A stretch of DNA of 64,000 nucleotides, taken from the NCBI GenBank assembly GCA_963773835.1, contig CAVZCQ010000002.1, forward strand, positions 558,001 through 622,000, read 5' to 3'. A program made the position numbers and the translations under genes. A model generated the notes under the pieces. That model was given only the letters and a program-made list of their open reading frames with translations, was not told the DNA's origin and did no database searches. Numbering within the stretch: position 1 is the stretch's first letter; each line of letters starts with the position of its first letter. Positions 41,505 to 49,049 of this stretch are shown in pieces. Source of the stretch: JOPF136 sp963773835. GTDB taxonomy: Bacteria; Acidobacteriota; Terriglobia; Acidiferrales; UBA7541.

Positions 41505-41547
41505 TGAGGCAGCATGCTGCCTCAAATGCGGCAGGCGGTTTCTGCCG
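41505..41547. promoter_or_regulatory. Candidate enhancer: two palindromes upstream of a sigma-54 promoter
   Basis: TGAGGCAGCATGCTGCCTCA (41505-41524) is a perfect palindrome, and CGGCAG (41529-41534) with CTGCCG (41542-41547) is a second inverted repeat sharing the GGCAG/CTGCC half-site. They lie about 60-105 bases upstream of the predicted start of the sigma-54 promoter, where NtrC-type regulators usually bind. Confidence 0.5.
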
Positions 41548-41591
41548 GAAGCATCGGCGCCTGATTTCTCAGGCGGTTACAGGCGGCAAAC

Positions 41592-41610
41592 TTGGTTTCC
41601 CAATTGCTTT
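41592..41610 (+). promoter_or_regulatory. Candidate sigma-54 (-24/-12) promoter
   Basis: TTGGTTTCCCAATTGCTTT has GG and GC exactly ten bases apart, as in TGGCAC-N5-TTGCA, with TTGC intact and the -24 element degenerate (TGG kept). It precedes the secreted-protein ATG by about 56 bases and follows the palindromic enhancer candidate. Confidence 0.5.
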
Positions 41611-41665
41611 TCCATGGCTAGCGGCCCGGTGAGCAGCAGACAAGGCCGCCACAAGGAGGACGGTC

Positions 41666-42076
41666 ATGCATATTCGTAGCTTTGCTTTAATGCTTCTCTC
41701 TGCGCTCATCTCTTCGGTCGCCATCGCCCAGACGAAACCCTATCAGGTGCTGAAGGCCGGAAAGAAGGGTGACATCGCCATCACACAAACGACGCAATTC
41801 GGGAGCGTGACGCTTGCGCCCGGCAGTTACCAGGTGCAGCACCGCGCCAGCGGATCCGAGCATTACATCCGCTTCATGAAGTGGGAGGAAGTCCCCAACG
41901 CCAGTGAGGCTTATCCCCAAATCGTTCCCGGCGAGACCGGCGTGGTCAAGTGCAAGGTCGAGCCGGCTCCATCGCAATTCAAGGAAACCACAGTCTTCAC
42001 GGAGAAGAAGGACGGCCAGATCCGCATTACGAAAATCCAGATCAAGGGTGAAAGCGTGGTCCACGTTATCGAGTGA
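41666..42076 (+). CDS. Small secreted protein, putative target of the sigma-54 system
   Basis: A 136-residue protein with signal peptide MHIRSFALMLLSALISSVAIA and a beta-strand mature domain (VTLAPGSYQVQHRASGSEHYIRF, TTVFTEKKDGQIRITKIQIKGE). I recognise no characterised family. AGGAGG lies nine bases before the ATG. It faces away from the two-component genes and has a sigma-54-like promoter with upstream palindromes, so it may be what that system controls, perhaps an envelope-stress or metal-related protein given the location near the Cus operon. That link is inference only. Confidence 0.65.
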   Translation: MHIRSFALMLLSALISSVAIAQTKPYQVLKAGKKGDIAITQTTQFGSVTLAPGSYQVQHRASGSEHYIRFMKWEEVPNASEAYPQIVPGETGVVKCKVEPAPSQFKETTVFTEKKDGQIRITKIQIKGESVVHVIE

Positions 42077-42592
42077 GCCCGCGCGGCCACCCAAGGCCAT
42101 GGCAGGGGCGTGATGGGCGGCGGACTTGAAAGCGCCATTACGCCCTTCCTGGCCGCCGCGCTGCGAACCGCGATGCGACGTTCGGAGGAGGGCAGAAGCT
42201 TGCGGAGTACGACGAATCTCACAAGATGTTCATGGTCAATCGACTGTTGATGGCAACAGCTAAAGCGCAGCGCTGACAAGTTGCGAGCTTTCTTGGATGT
42301 GGGCGTCCGACACCACGGGGAACCATCGTTCTAGATTCTGCGTGAGTTGGTTCGCCATCCCCTTCCACCTCCTGCCATCTCCCCTTTACTCGGAGCTAGT
42401 GTGCAACCCCCCATCCCGTGGCTGCTGCCACGGCAGCGGCGCAGTTGTATATAATGTGGCGCGAAGGCCGGCACAGCACTCCGATCCCTCCGCCGCCGGG
42501 AAGGCCGGAGTCTGGGCATAGATCCTGAAGGCCAGTGGGCAGGCCAAGGGCGCTAATCCGTGCGCCGCAGCCGAGAACGCAGGAGCCAGAAG
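42077..42592. other. Intergenic region before citrate synthase
   Basis: About 500 bases with no gene I can support; short frames of both strands lack recognisable sequence. Near its right end is an inverted repeat GCTGCC (42424-42429) and GGCAGC (42432-42437) next to a TATAAT (42450-42455), which is the likely citrate synthase promoter region. Confidence 0.6.
42424..42455 (+). promoter_or_regulatory. Candidate citrate synthase promoter
   Basis: A perfect -10 TATAAT (42450-42455) with a weak -35 (CTGCCA, 42425-42430, 19-base spacer). The -35 is covered by the inverted repeat GCTGCC/GGCAGC, a possible operator. The leader to the ATG is about 130 bases. Confidence 0.45.
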
Positions 42593-43933
42593 ATGAACCC
42601 CGTCAAACCGCAAACTGGGCTGGAAGAAGCCGCGTCCATGCCGAGTCGCCGGGAATCGCTCACCATCACGGACAACCGCACGGGCAAACAGTACGAGCTG
42701 CCGATCGAGCACGGAGCCATCCGGGCGAACGAGCTGCGGAAGATCCGGAGCGGGCCGGAGGACACGGGGCTGGCGGCGTACGATCCCGCGTTTATGAACA
42801 CGGCGGCGTGCATCAGCCGGATTACGTACATCGACGGGGAGAAGGGGATCCTGCAATACCGCGGCTATCCGATCGAGGAACTGGCGGAGCGGAGCACGTA
42901 TCTGGAGACGGCGTACCTGATCCTGCACGGTGAGCTGCCGACGCGTGGGCAACTGGAGGAGTGGACGTGGCACATCACGCACCACACGTTCATCCACGAA
43001 AGCATCAAGAAATTCCTGGACGGGTTCCACTACGACGCGCACCCCATGGGGATGCTGGTCTCGACGGTGGCGGCGCTTTCGACGTTCTATCCGGACGCGA
43101 AAGACATCTTCAACGCGCAATCGCGGCAAAAACAGACCTACCGGCTGATCGGAAAGATGCCGACGCTGGCGGCGTTTGCGTACCGGCACAGCCTGGGGAT
43201 GCCGTATGCGTATCCGGACAACGAGCTGAGCTACCCGGGGAATTTCCTGAACATGCTGTTCAAAACGACGGAGACAAAGTTCACGCCGAACCCGACGCTG
43301 GAGCGGGCGCTGGACCTGCTGTTCATCCTGCACGCGGACCACGAGCAGAACTGCTCGACGAGCGCAATGCGGGGAGTGGGAAGCTCGCACGTGGATCCCT
43401 ATTGCGCGACGGCGGCGGCGACGGCGGCGCTTTACGGGCCGCTGCACGGCGGGGCGAACGAGGCGGTGGTGAGGATGCTGACGGAAATCGGGTCGGTAGC
43501 GAAGGTGGCGGGGTTCATCAAAGGAATCGAAAAGGGCGAATCGAAGCTGATGGGGTTCGGGCACCGGGTGTACAAGAACTACGACCCGCGGGCGAAAATC
43601 ATCAAACAGGCTGCGTACCAGGTGTTCGACGTGCTGGGGCGCAACCCGCTGCTGGACATCGCGCTGGAAATCGAGCGGATCGCGCTGGAGGACGAGTACT
43701 TCATCAAACGGAAGCTGTATCCCAACGTGGACTTCTACTCGGGGCTGATCTACCAGGCCATGGGATTCCCCTCATCGATGTTTCCTGTGCTGTTCGCAAT
43801 CCCGCGGACGGCGGGGTGGCTGGCGCACTGGCAGGAAATGCTGGATGACGGGGAGCAGAAGATCGCGCGGCCGCGGCAGGTGTACCTGGGGCCGGGGCGG
43901 CGCGGATACGTACCCATCGAGCAGCGGGGCTGA
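42593..43933 (+). CDS. gltA: Citrate synthase (type II)
   Basis: A 446-residue type II citrate synthase, joining acetyl-CoA with oxaloacetate at the entry of the TCA cycle. Catalytic-site segments are all present: HADHEQNCS, GPLHGGANEAV with the first active His, GFGHRVYKNYDPRA with the second His and the oxaloacetate Arg, and the Asp in VDFYSGLIYQAMG. The N-terminal domain TYIDGEKGILQYRGYPIEEL is typical of the long hexameric form. The ATG at 42593 is preferred over upstream in-frame codons. It is a single gene with its own promoter region. Confidence 0.96.
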   Translation: MNPVKPQTGLEEAASMPSRRESLTITDNRTGKQYELPIEHGAIRANELRKIRSGPEDTGLAAYDPAFMNTAACISRITYIDGEKGILQYRGYPIEELAERSTYLETAYLILHGELPTRGQLEEWTWHITHHTFIHESIKKFLDGFHYDAHPMGMLVSTVAALSTFYPDAKDIFNAQSRQKQTYRLIGKMPTLAAFAYRHSLGMPYAYPDNELSYPGNFLNMLFKTTETKFTPNPTLERALDLLFILHADHEQNCSTSAMRGVGSSHVDPYCATAAATAALYGPLHGGANEAVVRMLTEIGSVAKVAGFIKGIEKGESKLMGFGHRVYKNYDPRAKIIKQAAYQVFDVLGRNPLLDIALEIERIALEDEYFIKRKLYPNVDFYSGLIYQAMGFPSSMFPVLFAIPRTAGWLAHWQEMLDDGEQKIARPRQVYLGPGRRGYVPIEQRG

Positions 43934-44135
43934 TCTGCGGGTGCGATTTTCACCCCACACAACTCGCGGGGAACTGCGGAGAGAGACGACGCGCGGGAGT
44001 CGCGGGACGGCGGCGGAGCAGGCGGTCCGCAAAGGCGTTGCAAACCCGGCGAATCTCTGGCACAAAAGGGCGTTTTTGGGGACAATGACGCCCGGAGAGA
44101 GCAGGGCCCGAGTCCGCGGAGCCTGATCGAGCGTG

Positions 44136-44561
44136 ATGGACCACGCCATTAAGCTGAACTTTCCGAGCGACCCGCGCTACCTGGGGGTGGTGCGGGGAGC
44201 CATCGAGCGCTTCGCGGCGCTGGTGGGGTTCGATGAGGAGGACTGCCGGTGGATCACGCTGGCGGTGCATGAGGCGCTGACGAACGTGATCCGCCATGCC
44301 TACCACAACCAGCACGACCGGCCGGTGGAGATGCGGCTGAGCGAGCGGGACGAGGGTATGGAAGTGGTGATGGTGGACCATGGAACGGGAGTGAAAAAGG
44401 AGGAGATGTGCGGCAGGGACCTGGACGACGTGCGGCCCGGCGGGCTGGGGCTGCACATGATCCGGGAGATCATGAGCGAGACGGAGTATCTGCCGCTGGA
44501 AGGCCGGAACGAGCTGCGGCTCTTCAAAAAGAAAGGCTCGAAGACTTCGGTGGGAGAGTGA
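44136..44561 (+). CDS. RsbW-like anti-sigma factor / Ser kinase (HATPase)
   Basis: A 141-residue GHKL ATPase. The N-box is HEALTNVIRHAYHN, with the G1-like VDHGTGV and the glycine-rich GGLGLHMIREI segment. RsbW/SpoIIAB-type proteins bind a sigma factor and phosphorylate the antagonist protein on a Ser or Thr; the next gene codes for such an antagonist. No sigma factor gene is nearby. ATG at 44136 taken; a GTG directly before it is also possible. The stop is three bases before the next ATG. Confidence 0.88.
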   Translation: MDHAIKLNFPSDPRYLGVVRGAIERFAALVGFDEEDCRWITLAVHEALTNVIRHAYHNQHDRPVEMRLSERDEGMEVVMVDHGTGVKKEEMCGRDLDDVRPGGLGLHMIREIMSETEYLPLEGRNELRLFKKKGSKTSVGE

Positions 44562-44564
44562 GCG

Positions 44565-44900
44565 ATGCACATCGCGACACGGCAGTCGGGAATCCATACG
44601 GTGGTGGACGTGCAGGGAGACATCGACCTCTATAATTCTCCGGAAGTGCGCAAAGTAATTCTGGAGGAGCTGAAGGAGAAGAAGGTGGCACGTCTTATCG
44701 TGAACCTGACGGGAGTGCGGTACATCGACAGCTCGGGAGTGGCGTCGCTGGTGGAGGGGCTGAAGGTATCGCGGACGATGTCCAGCCGGTTCATGCTGTA
44801 CGGGCTGAGCCCGGCGGCGCGCGAGGTGCTGGAGCTGTCGCGTCTGATCCGGGTGTTCGAAGTGTTTGCCACGGAGCAGGAGGCGCTGCAGGCGCAGTAG
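44565..44900 (+). CDS. STAS-domain anti-sigma factor antagonist (RsbV-like)
   Basis: A 111-residue STAS protein with the phosphorylation site in YIDSSGVASL (Ser at about 57) after the LIVNLTGV strand. The upstream RsbW-like kinase would phosphorylate it; the unphosphorylated form would release the partner target. Position just before mlaE also raises an MlaB-like role: the known MlaB is a STAS protein bound to the MlaF ATPase. Both ideas are possible. It is followed after about 180 bases, across a composite repeat, by mlaE. Confidence 0.87.
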   Translation: MHIATRQSGIHTVVDVQGDIDLYNSPEVRKVILEELKEKKVARLIVNLTGVRYIDSSGVASLVEGLKVSRTMSSRFMLYGLSPAAREVLELSRLIRVFEVFATEQEALQAQ

Positions 44901-44944
44901 AGGACATCTCCTCAATGGAGATGCCGTGGCGAAGAAGGGGAATC

Positions 44945-45021
44945 GGCTTCAAGGGCTGAAGCCCCCTTCGCAGCGGAGTTGGCGGCGGGGATAATCCCGA
45001 AGCCTCGGGACCCGCCCTTCC
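44945..45021. repeat. Composite double-hairpin repeat, family E (copy 3)
   Basis: GGCTTCAAGGGCTGAAGCCC, then GGCGGGG, an inner CCCGAAGCCTCGGG stem and CCCGCCCTTCC. More diverged than copies at 21936 and 27812; the CCCGAAG core also appears at 57451. Confidence 0.65.
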
Positions 45022-45078
45022 GGGAGCCGATGAAGGAGATTGCTACCCGGGAGAGAGGAGCGGCGGGAAGCCGAGAGC

Positions 45079-45876
45079 ATGGCGTTTTTCGACAGCATCG
45101 GACGGAACACGATCGGAGGGCTGGCGTACGTGGGGGGCCTGGCGCGGCTGAGCGGGCGCGCGGCGTACTTGACGCTGATCGGGCCGTTCCGGGGGGGCAA
45201 GGCGGTGCGGTGGAGCCGCGCGTTCCACCAGGCCATGGCGGTGGGGATCGAGGCGCTGCCGATTCTTTCCACGATCACCTTTTTTGTGGGGCTGATTCTC
45301 GCCCTGCAGGGTGCCTACGAACTGCGCAAGTTCGGAGCCATGCAGTACATCGCCGGGGGAGTTGCCGTTTCACTGACCCGGGAGCTGGGGCCATTGATGA
45401 CCGCCATCGTTGTGATTGGGCGCTCCGGTTCCGCATTCGCCGCCGAAATCGGCACGATGAAGGTGACCGAAGAAATCGACGCGCTGACGACGATGGCGCT
45501 GAATCCGGTGCAGTTCCTGGTGACGCCGAAGTTCCTGGCCATGATCCTGATGCTGCCGTGCCTGGCGACGTGGGCGGACTTCATGGGGGTGATGGGGGGC
45601 GCGGTGTTCGGGGTGACGGGAGCCAGCTTCACGCTGCACAGTTACATCCAGGCGACGGTGGACGCGCTGCTGGTGCGAGACATCGTGACGGGGCTGATCA
45701 AAAGCGTGATGTTCGGCGGCGTGATCACGGCGGTGGGATGCTACGAGGGATTTGAGACGGGCGGGGGCGCGGAAGAGGTGGGGCGGTCGACGACATCGGC
45801 GGTGGTGATGTCGATCTTTCTGGTGATTGTGGTGGACCTGATTTTCACTACCCTGTTCTACAAGCTGGGACGATGA
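45079..45876 (+). CDS. mlaE: MlaE-family ABC permease
   Basis: A 265-residue membrane protein of the MlaE/Ttg2B family: FFVGLILALQGAYELRKFGA, VTRELGPLMTAIVVIGRSGSAFAAEIGTM (the family signature), MALNPVQFLVTPKFLAMILMLP and FFTTLFYKLG-type C-terminus. It is the inner-membrane core of a phospholipid or lipid transport system together with MlaF and MlaD. The ATG at 45079 was taken; upstream in-frame codons are in the ribosome-binding region. It overlaps mlaF by four bases (ATGA). Confidence 0.93.
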   Translation: MAFFDSIGRNTIGGLAYVGGLARLSGRAAYLTLIGPFRGGKAVRWSRAFHQAMAVGIEALPILSTITFFVGLILALQGAYELRKFGAMQYIAGGVAVSLTRELGPLMTAIVVIGRSGSAFAAEIGTMKVTEEIDALTTMALNPVQFLVTPKFLAMILMLPCLATWADFMGVMGGAVFGVTGASFTLHSYIQATVDALLVRDIVTGLIKSVMFGGVITAVGCYEGFETGGGAEEVGRSTTSAVVMSIFLVIVVDLIFTTLFYKLGR

Positions 45877-46691
45877 GCGAGCCGGCAAACGAAGCCGTCA
45901 TCTCGGTGCGCGACCTGCGGGTGCGATACGGCGAGCGCGAAATCCTGCACGGGATCAGCTTCGACGTGATCCGGGGCGAGACGCTGGTGATCCTGGGCGG
46001 GTCGGGCTCCGGGAAGAGCACGCTGCTGCGCACGCTGGTGGGCCTGCAAGCGGCGAGCTCCGGCGAGGTGATGATCCGGGGGCAGGACATCGCCAAACTG
46101 AACGAGGCCGAACTGGACGAAATACGGAAGAAGATCGGGCTGTCGTTCCAGGGCGGGGCGCTGTTCGGGTCCATGACGGTGGGGGAAAACGTGAGCCTGC
46201 CGCTGCGGGAGCACACGCAACTGGAGGAAAGCACGATCCAGATCATCATGCGGCTGAAACTGGAACAGGTGGGACTGGCCGGGTTCGAAAGCTATATGCC
46301 TTCGCAATTGAGCGGGGGGATGAAGAAGCGTGCGGCGGTGGCCCGGGCGATGGCCATGGACCCGGAAATCCTGTTCTTCGACGAGCCGTCGGCGGGGCTG
46401 GACCCCATCATCGCGGCGGGGATCGACAACCTGATCGTGAAACTGAAGAAGGCGTTCCGGATGACCATCATCGTGGTGACGCACGAGTTGGCGAGCGCAT
46501 TCCTGATCGCCGACAGCATGCTGCTGATCAACAGGGGCGAGATCGTGGCGCACGGCACCAAGGAAGAAATGCAAAAGAGCACGCATGCGCGCGTGCGGCA
46601 GTTCCTGGACCGGGTGCCGGAGCCGGAAGTTTCCGAAGAAATGGATTACCTGCAAATGCTGACGGGGGAAGCCCCGCCACGCGCGCTCTGA
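45873..46691 (+). CDS. mlaF: MlaF-family ABC ATPase
   Basis: A 272-residue ATPase of the lipid-transport branch: Walker A GGSGSGKST, Q-loop LSFQGGALFGSMTVGENV, signature LSGGMKKRAAVARA, Walker B ILFFDEPSAGLDP and the H-loop VTHELASAF. The FQGGALF phrase and LSGGMKKR are typical of Mce/Mla/Ttg ATPases. Coupled to mlaE; the substrate-binding MlaD and an auxiliary lipoprotein are found five kb downstream beyond three signalling genes. Confidence 0.94.
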   Translation: MSEPANEAVISVRDLRVRYGEREILHGISFDVIRGETLVILGGSGSGKSTLLRTLVGLQAASSGEVMIRGQDIAKLNEAELDEIRKKIGLSFQGGALFGSMTVGENVSLPLREHTQLEESTIQIIMRLKLEQVGLAGFESYMPSQLSGGMKKRAAVARAMAMDPEILFFDEPSAGLDPIIAAGIDNLIVKLKKAFRMTIIVVTHELASAFLIADSMLLINRGEIVAHGTKEEMQKSTHARVRQFLDRVPEPEVSEEMDYLQMLTGEAPPRAL

Positions 46692-46820
46692 CCGGCCCCC
46701 TGGTTTCCGTTTTCGCGCCCTTCCGAATCCTCCGCTGAAGCAGCCTGCCTTTTCGGCCGATAACAAAACTGGACAAATGTCCGAATGCCAGGCGGGGCCG
46801 GAATTCACCGCCAGGGAAGC

Positions 46821-48596
46821 ATGAAGAGCTATCTCAAAAGTGCGGCGCCATGGGGGATCGCGCTCTCGCTGGTACTGGTGATGGGAGCCGATGCGCTGTC
46901 GTTCCGCAGCCTCGCGGAGCAAAGCGAGGATGCCCAATGGGTGGCCCACACCCACATGGTGATCGGGCACCTGGAGGCGCTCCGCACCGAGTTATTGAAT
47001 GCGGAAGATGCGCGCCGCGGCTACGTCCTGAGCGGCGATGGCAGTTTTCTCACGCGCCTCACGTCCGAGCGGGACGAGCTGCAGAAGACGCTCGGCGCGC
47101 TGCACACGCTGACTGCGGACAATGCGGCGCGGCAGAAGCAGCTGAAGGAACTGCAGCCGTTGATTCAGAAACGACTCGAGCTACTGGACCAGTCTGTGGG
47201 CAAAACCCGCGCCGGGCAGCAGGCGAATGCGGGGCGGTCCGCGCTCACACTTCCCGGCGCCGAGCTGGCGAGCCAAATTTTGGCTTCGGTAAACGCCATG
47301 GAGGATTCCGAGCAGGAACTGCTGAGGGAACGCGATGCGGAGGCCAGAAAGACCGCCGGGCGGACCCGCATCCTCCTGATGCTGGACACGCTGGCGACGA
47401 TCGCGCTGATCCTGGGCGCGTTCACGCTGCTGCGGCGGGAGGTGCAGGAACGGGCGCGCGCCGAAGAGGACGTGACCCAATTTTTCAATGTTTCCGCGGA
47501 CCTGCTGTGCGTGGCGGGGAAAGACGGGTATTTCAAGCGTCTGAATCCGATGTGGGAGAAAGTGCTGGGATTCCCGGTCGCAGAGCTGCTTTCGAAACCG
47601 TTCATCGATTTCGTCCACCCGGATGATGTCGAGCGCACGCGTGCGGCCACGGATACGGCATCCACGACGGGCGTGGAGTGCTTTGAGAACCGCTACCGGA
47701 CGCGGCAGGGCGGGTACCGGTGGCTGAACTGGAACGCCAAACCGGACCCGCAACGCGGTCTGGTGCACGCGGCGGCGCGGGACGTGACGGAGGCGAAAGC
47801 AGCGCGGGAAACGCTGGAAAGGCTGAACGAGGAACTCGCAGCGCGCGCGCGGCAGCTCGAAGAGACGAACCGGGAGCTGGAGGCGTTCACGTCGTCGGTG
47901 GCGCACGACCTGCGGGCGCCGCTGCGGCACGTGGACGGGTTCAGCCGGATCCTGGTGGAAGAGCACGGGGCGCAGCTTAGCGCGGAGGGCCGGCAACTGC
48001 TGGGGCGGGTGAGACACGCCACGCAGCACATGGGCGAGTTGGTGGACGACCTGCTCAACCTCTCGCGCGTGTCGAGGCGGGAGGTGTCGCCGGTGGTGAC
48101 GGACCTGAATCCGCTGGTGCGCGAAGTGGTCGCGGGGCTCGAGCCTGCGTGCCAGGGGCGGCGGGTGGATTTTCGCGTGGGCTCGCTGCCGTTCGCAGAA
48201 TGCGATCCGGGATTGATGCGGCAGGTGTTCGCGAACCTGCTGGCCAACGCGGTGAAATTCACGCGCCCGCGGGACCTGGCGGTGATCGAGGTGGGCCAGG
48301 TGGAGCACAACGGCTGCCGGGCGATTTTCGTGCGAGACAACGGAGTGGGGTTCAGCATGAAGTACGCGGACAAACTGTTCGGAGTGTTCCAGCGGCTGCA
48401 CCGGTCTGAAGATTTCGAGGGCACGGGGGTGGGGCTGGCGACGGTGCAGCGGATCGTGCAGAAACACAATGGCCGGATCTGGGCGGAGGCGGAGGTGGAC
48501 CGGGGCGCGGCATTTTATTTCACGCTGGAAGGCCTCGAGAACCGCCGGTCCGCGGAAGCTCCGGACCTGGTGGGAGGAAGACGTGGCCGAAGCTGA
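46821..48596 (+). CDS. CHASE3-like sensor histidine kinase with PAS domain
   Basis: A 591-residue membrane kinase. One helix at residues 10-30, a periplasmic four-helix region of the CHASE3 type (about 35-185, with the HLEALRTELLNAEDARRGYVLSGD signature), a second helix (about 195-215), a PAS domain (FNVSADLLCVAGKDGYFKRLN to ARDVTEAKAA), and the transmitter with H-box VAHDLRAPLRHVDGFS, N-box ANLLANAVKFTRP and GTGVGLATVQRIVQKHNG. The H-box type is that of phytochrome-like kinases that partner small Rcp1-like regulators, exactly what follows, overlapping by 14 bases. Confidence 0.9.
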   Translation: MKSYLKSAAPWGIALSLVLVMGADALSFRSLAEQSEDAQWVAHTHMVIGHLEALRTELLNAEDARRGYVLSGDGSFLTRLTSERDELQKTLGALHTLTADNAARQKQLKELQPLIQKRLELLDQSVGKTRAGQQANAGRSALTLPGAELASQILASVNAMEDSEQELLRERDAEARKTAGRTRILLMLDTLATIALILGAFTLLRREVQERARAEEDVTQFFNVSADLLCVAGKDGYFKRLNPMWEKVLGFPVAELLSKPFIDFVHPDDVERTRAATDTASTTGVECFENRYRTRQGGYRWLNWNAKPDPQRGLVHAAARDVTEAKAARETLERLNEELAARARQLEETNRELEAFTSSVAHDLRAPLRHVDGFSRILVEEHGAQLSAEGRQLLGRVRHATQHMGELVDDLLNLSRVSRREVSPVVTDLNPLVREVVAGLEPACQGRRVDFRVGSLPFAECDPGLMRQVFANLLANAVKFTRPRDLAVIEVGQVEHNGCRAIFVRDNGVGFSMKYADKLFGVFQRLHRSEDFEGTGVGLATVQRIVQKHNGRIWAEAEVDRGAAFYFTLEGLENRRSAEAPDLVGGRRGRS

Positions 48597-49044
48597 CGTG
48601 CAAATTCTGCTGGTGGAAGACAGCCCGGAGGATGCGGAGCTGACGCTGCACAGCCTGCGGCGGAACAACCTGGCGAACCGGATTCACTGGGCGCGAGACG
48701 GCGAAGAGGCGCTGGACTTCCTGTTCTGCCGCGGCGCTTTTTCCTCGCGCTCGTTCCAGCATCCGCCGAAGGTGGTTCTGCTGGACCTGAAACTGCCGAA
48801 GGTGGACGGGCTGGAGGTGCTGCGGATCTTGAAGGAGGACCCGCGGACCAAAGCGATTCCTGTGGTGGTGCTGACGTCATCGCGGGAGGAGGCGGACGTG
48901 GTGCGGGGGTACCGGAACGGCGCGAACAGCTACGTGCAAAAACCGGTGGATTTCGAGCAGTTCCGCGAAGCGGTGAAGCAACTGGGGCTGTTCTGGCTGG
49001 TGACGAACGAGCCGCCGCCGGAGACGACTTTTTCACGCGGGTAG
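48583..49044 (+). CDS. Single-domain response regulator (Rcp1-like)
   Basis: A 153-residue receiver: ILLVEDSPEDAELTLHSLRR, phosphoacceptor Asp in VLLDLKLPKVDG, TSSREEADVV and the Lys in YVQKPVDF. There is no output domain, and the sequence matches the Rcp1-like class that relays phosphate for phytochrome-type kinases. The start is the GTG at 48583 after GGGAGGAAGAC; it overlaps the upstream kinase gene by 14 bases. A hybrid kinase follows six bases downstream, so this protein is likely a phosphate shuttle between the two. Confidence 0.9.
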   Translation: MAEADVQILLVEDSPEDAELTLHSLRRNNLANRIHWARDGEEALDFLFCRGAFSSRSFQHPPKVVLLDLKLPKVDGLEVLRILKEDPRTKAIPVVVLTSSREEADVVRGYRNGANSYVQKPVDFEQFREAVKQLGLFWLVTNEPPPETTFSRG

Positions 49045-49049
49045 GGACG

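Larger units (their letters stand above)
41335..41665. other. Divergent intergenic region with regulatory palindromes
   Basis: About 330 bases between the sensor kinase and a small secreted protein. No convincing gene: the one long plus-strand frame has no coding character. It holds a perfect 20-base palindrome, a second inverted repeat and a -24/-12-like promoter, described separately. Confidence 0.6.

Noticed and set aside
41374..41679. 101-residue plus-strand frame in the sigma-54 intergenic region
   Set aside because: No coding character, spans palindromes and a promoter, and overlaps the start of the real secreted-protein gene.
42386..43564. Long minus-strand frame opposite citrate synthase
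   Set aside because: Arg/His/Pro-rich antisense shadow of a gene with all citrate synthase motifs.
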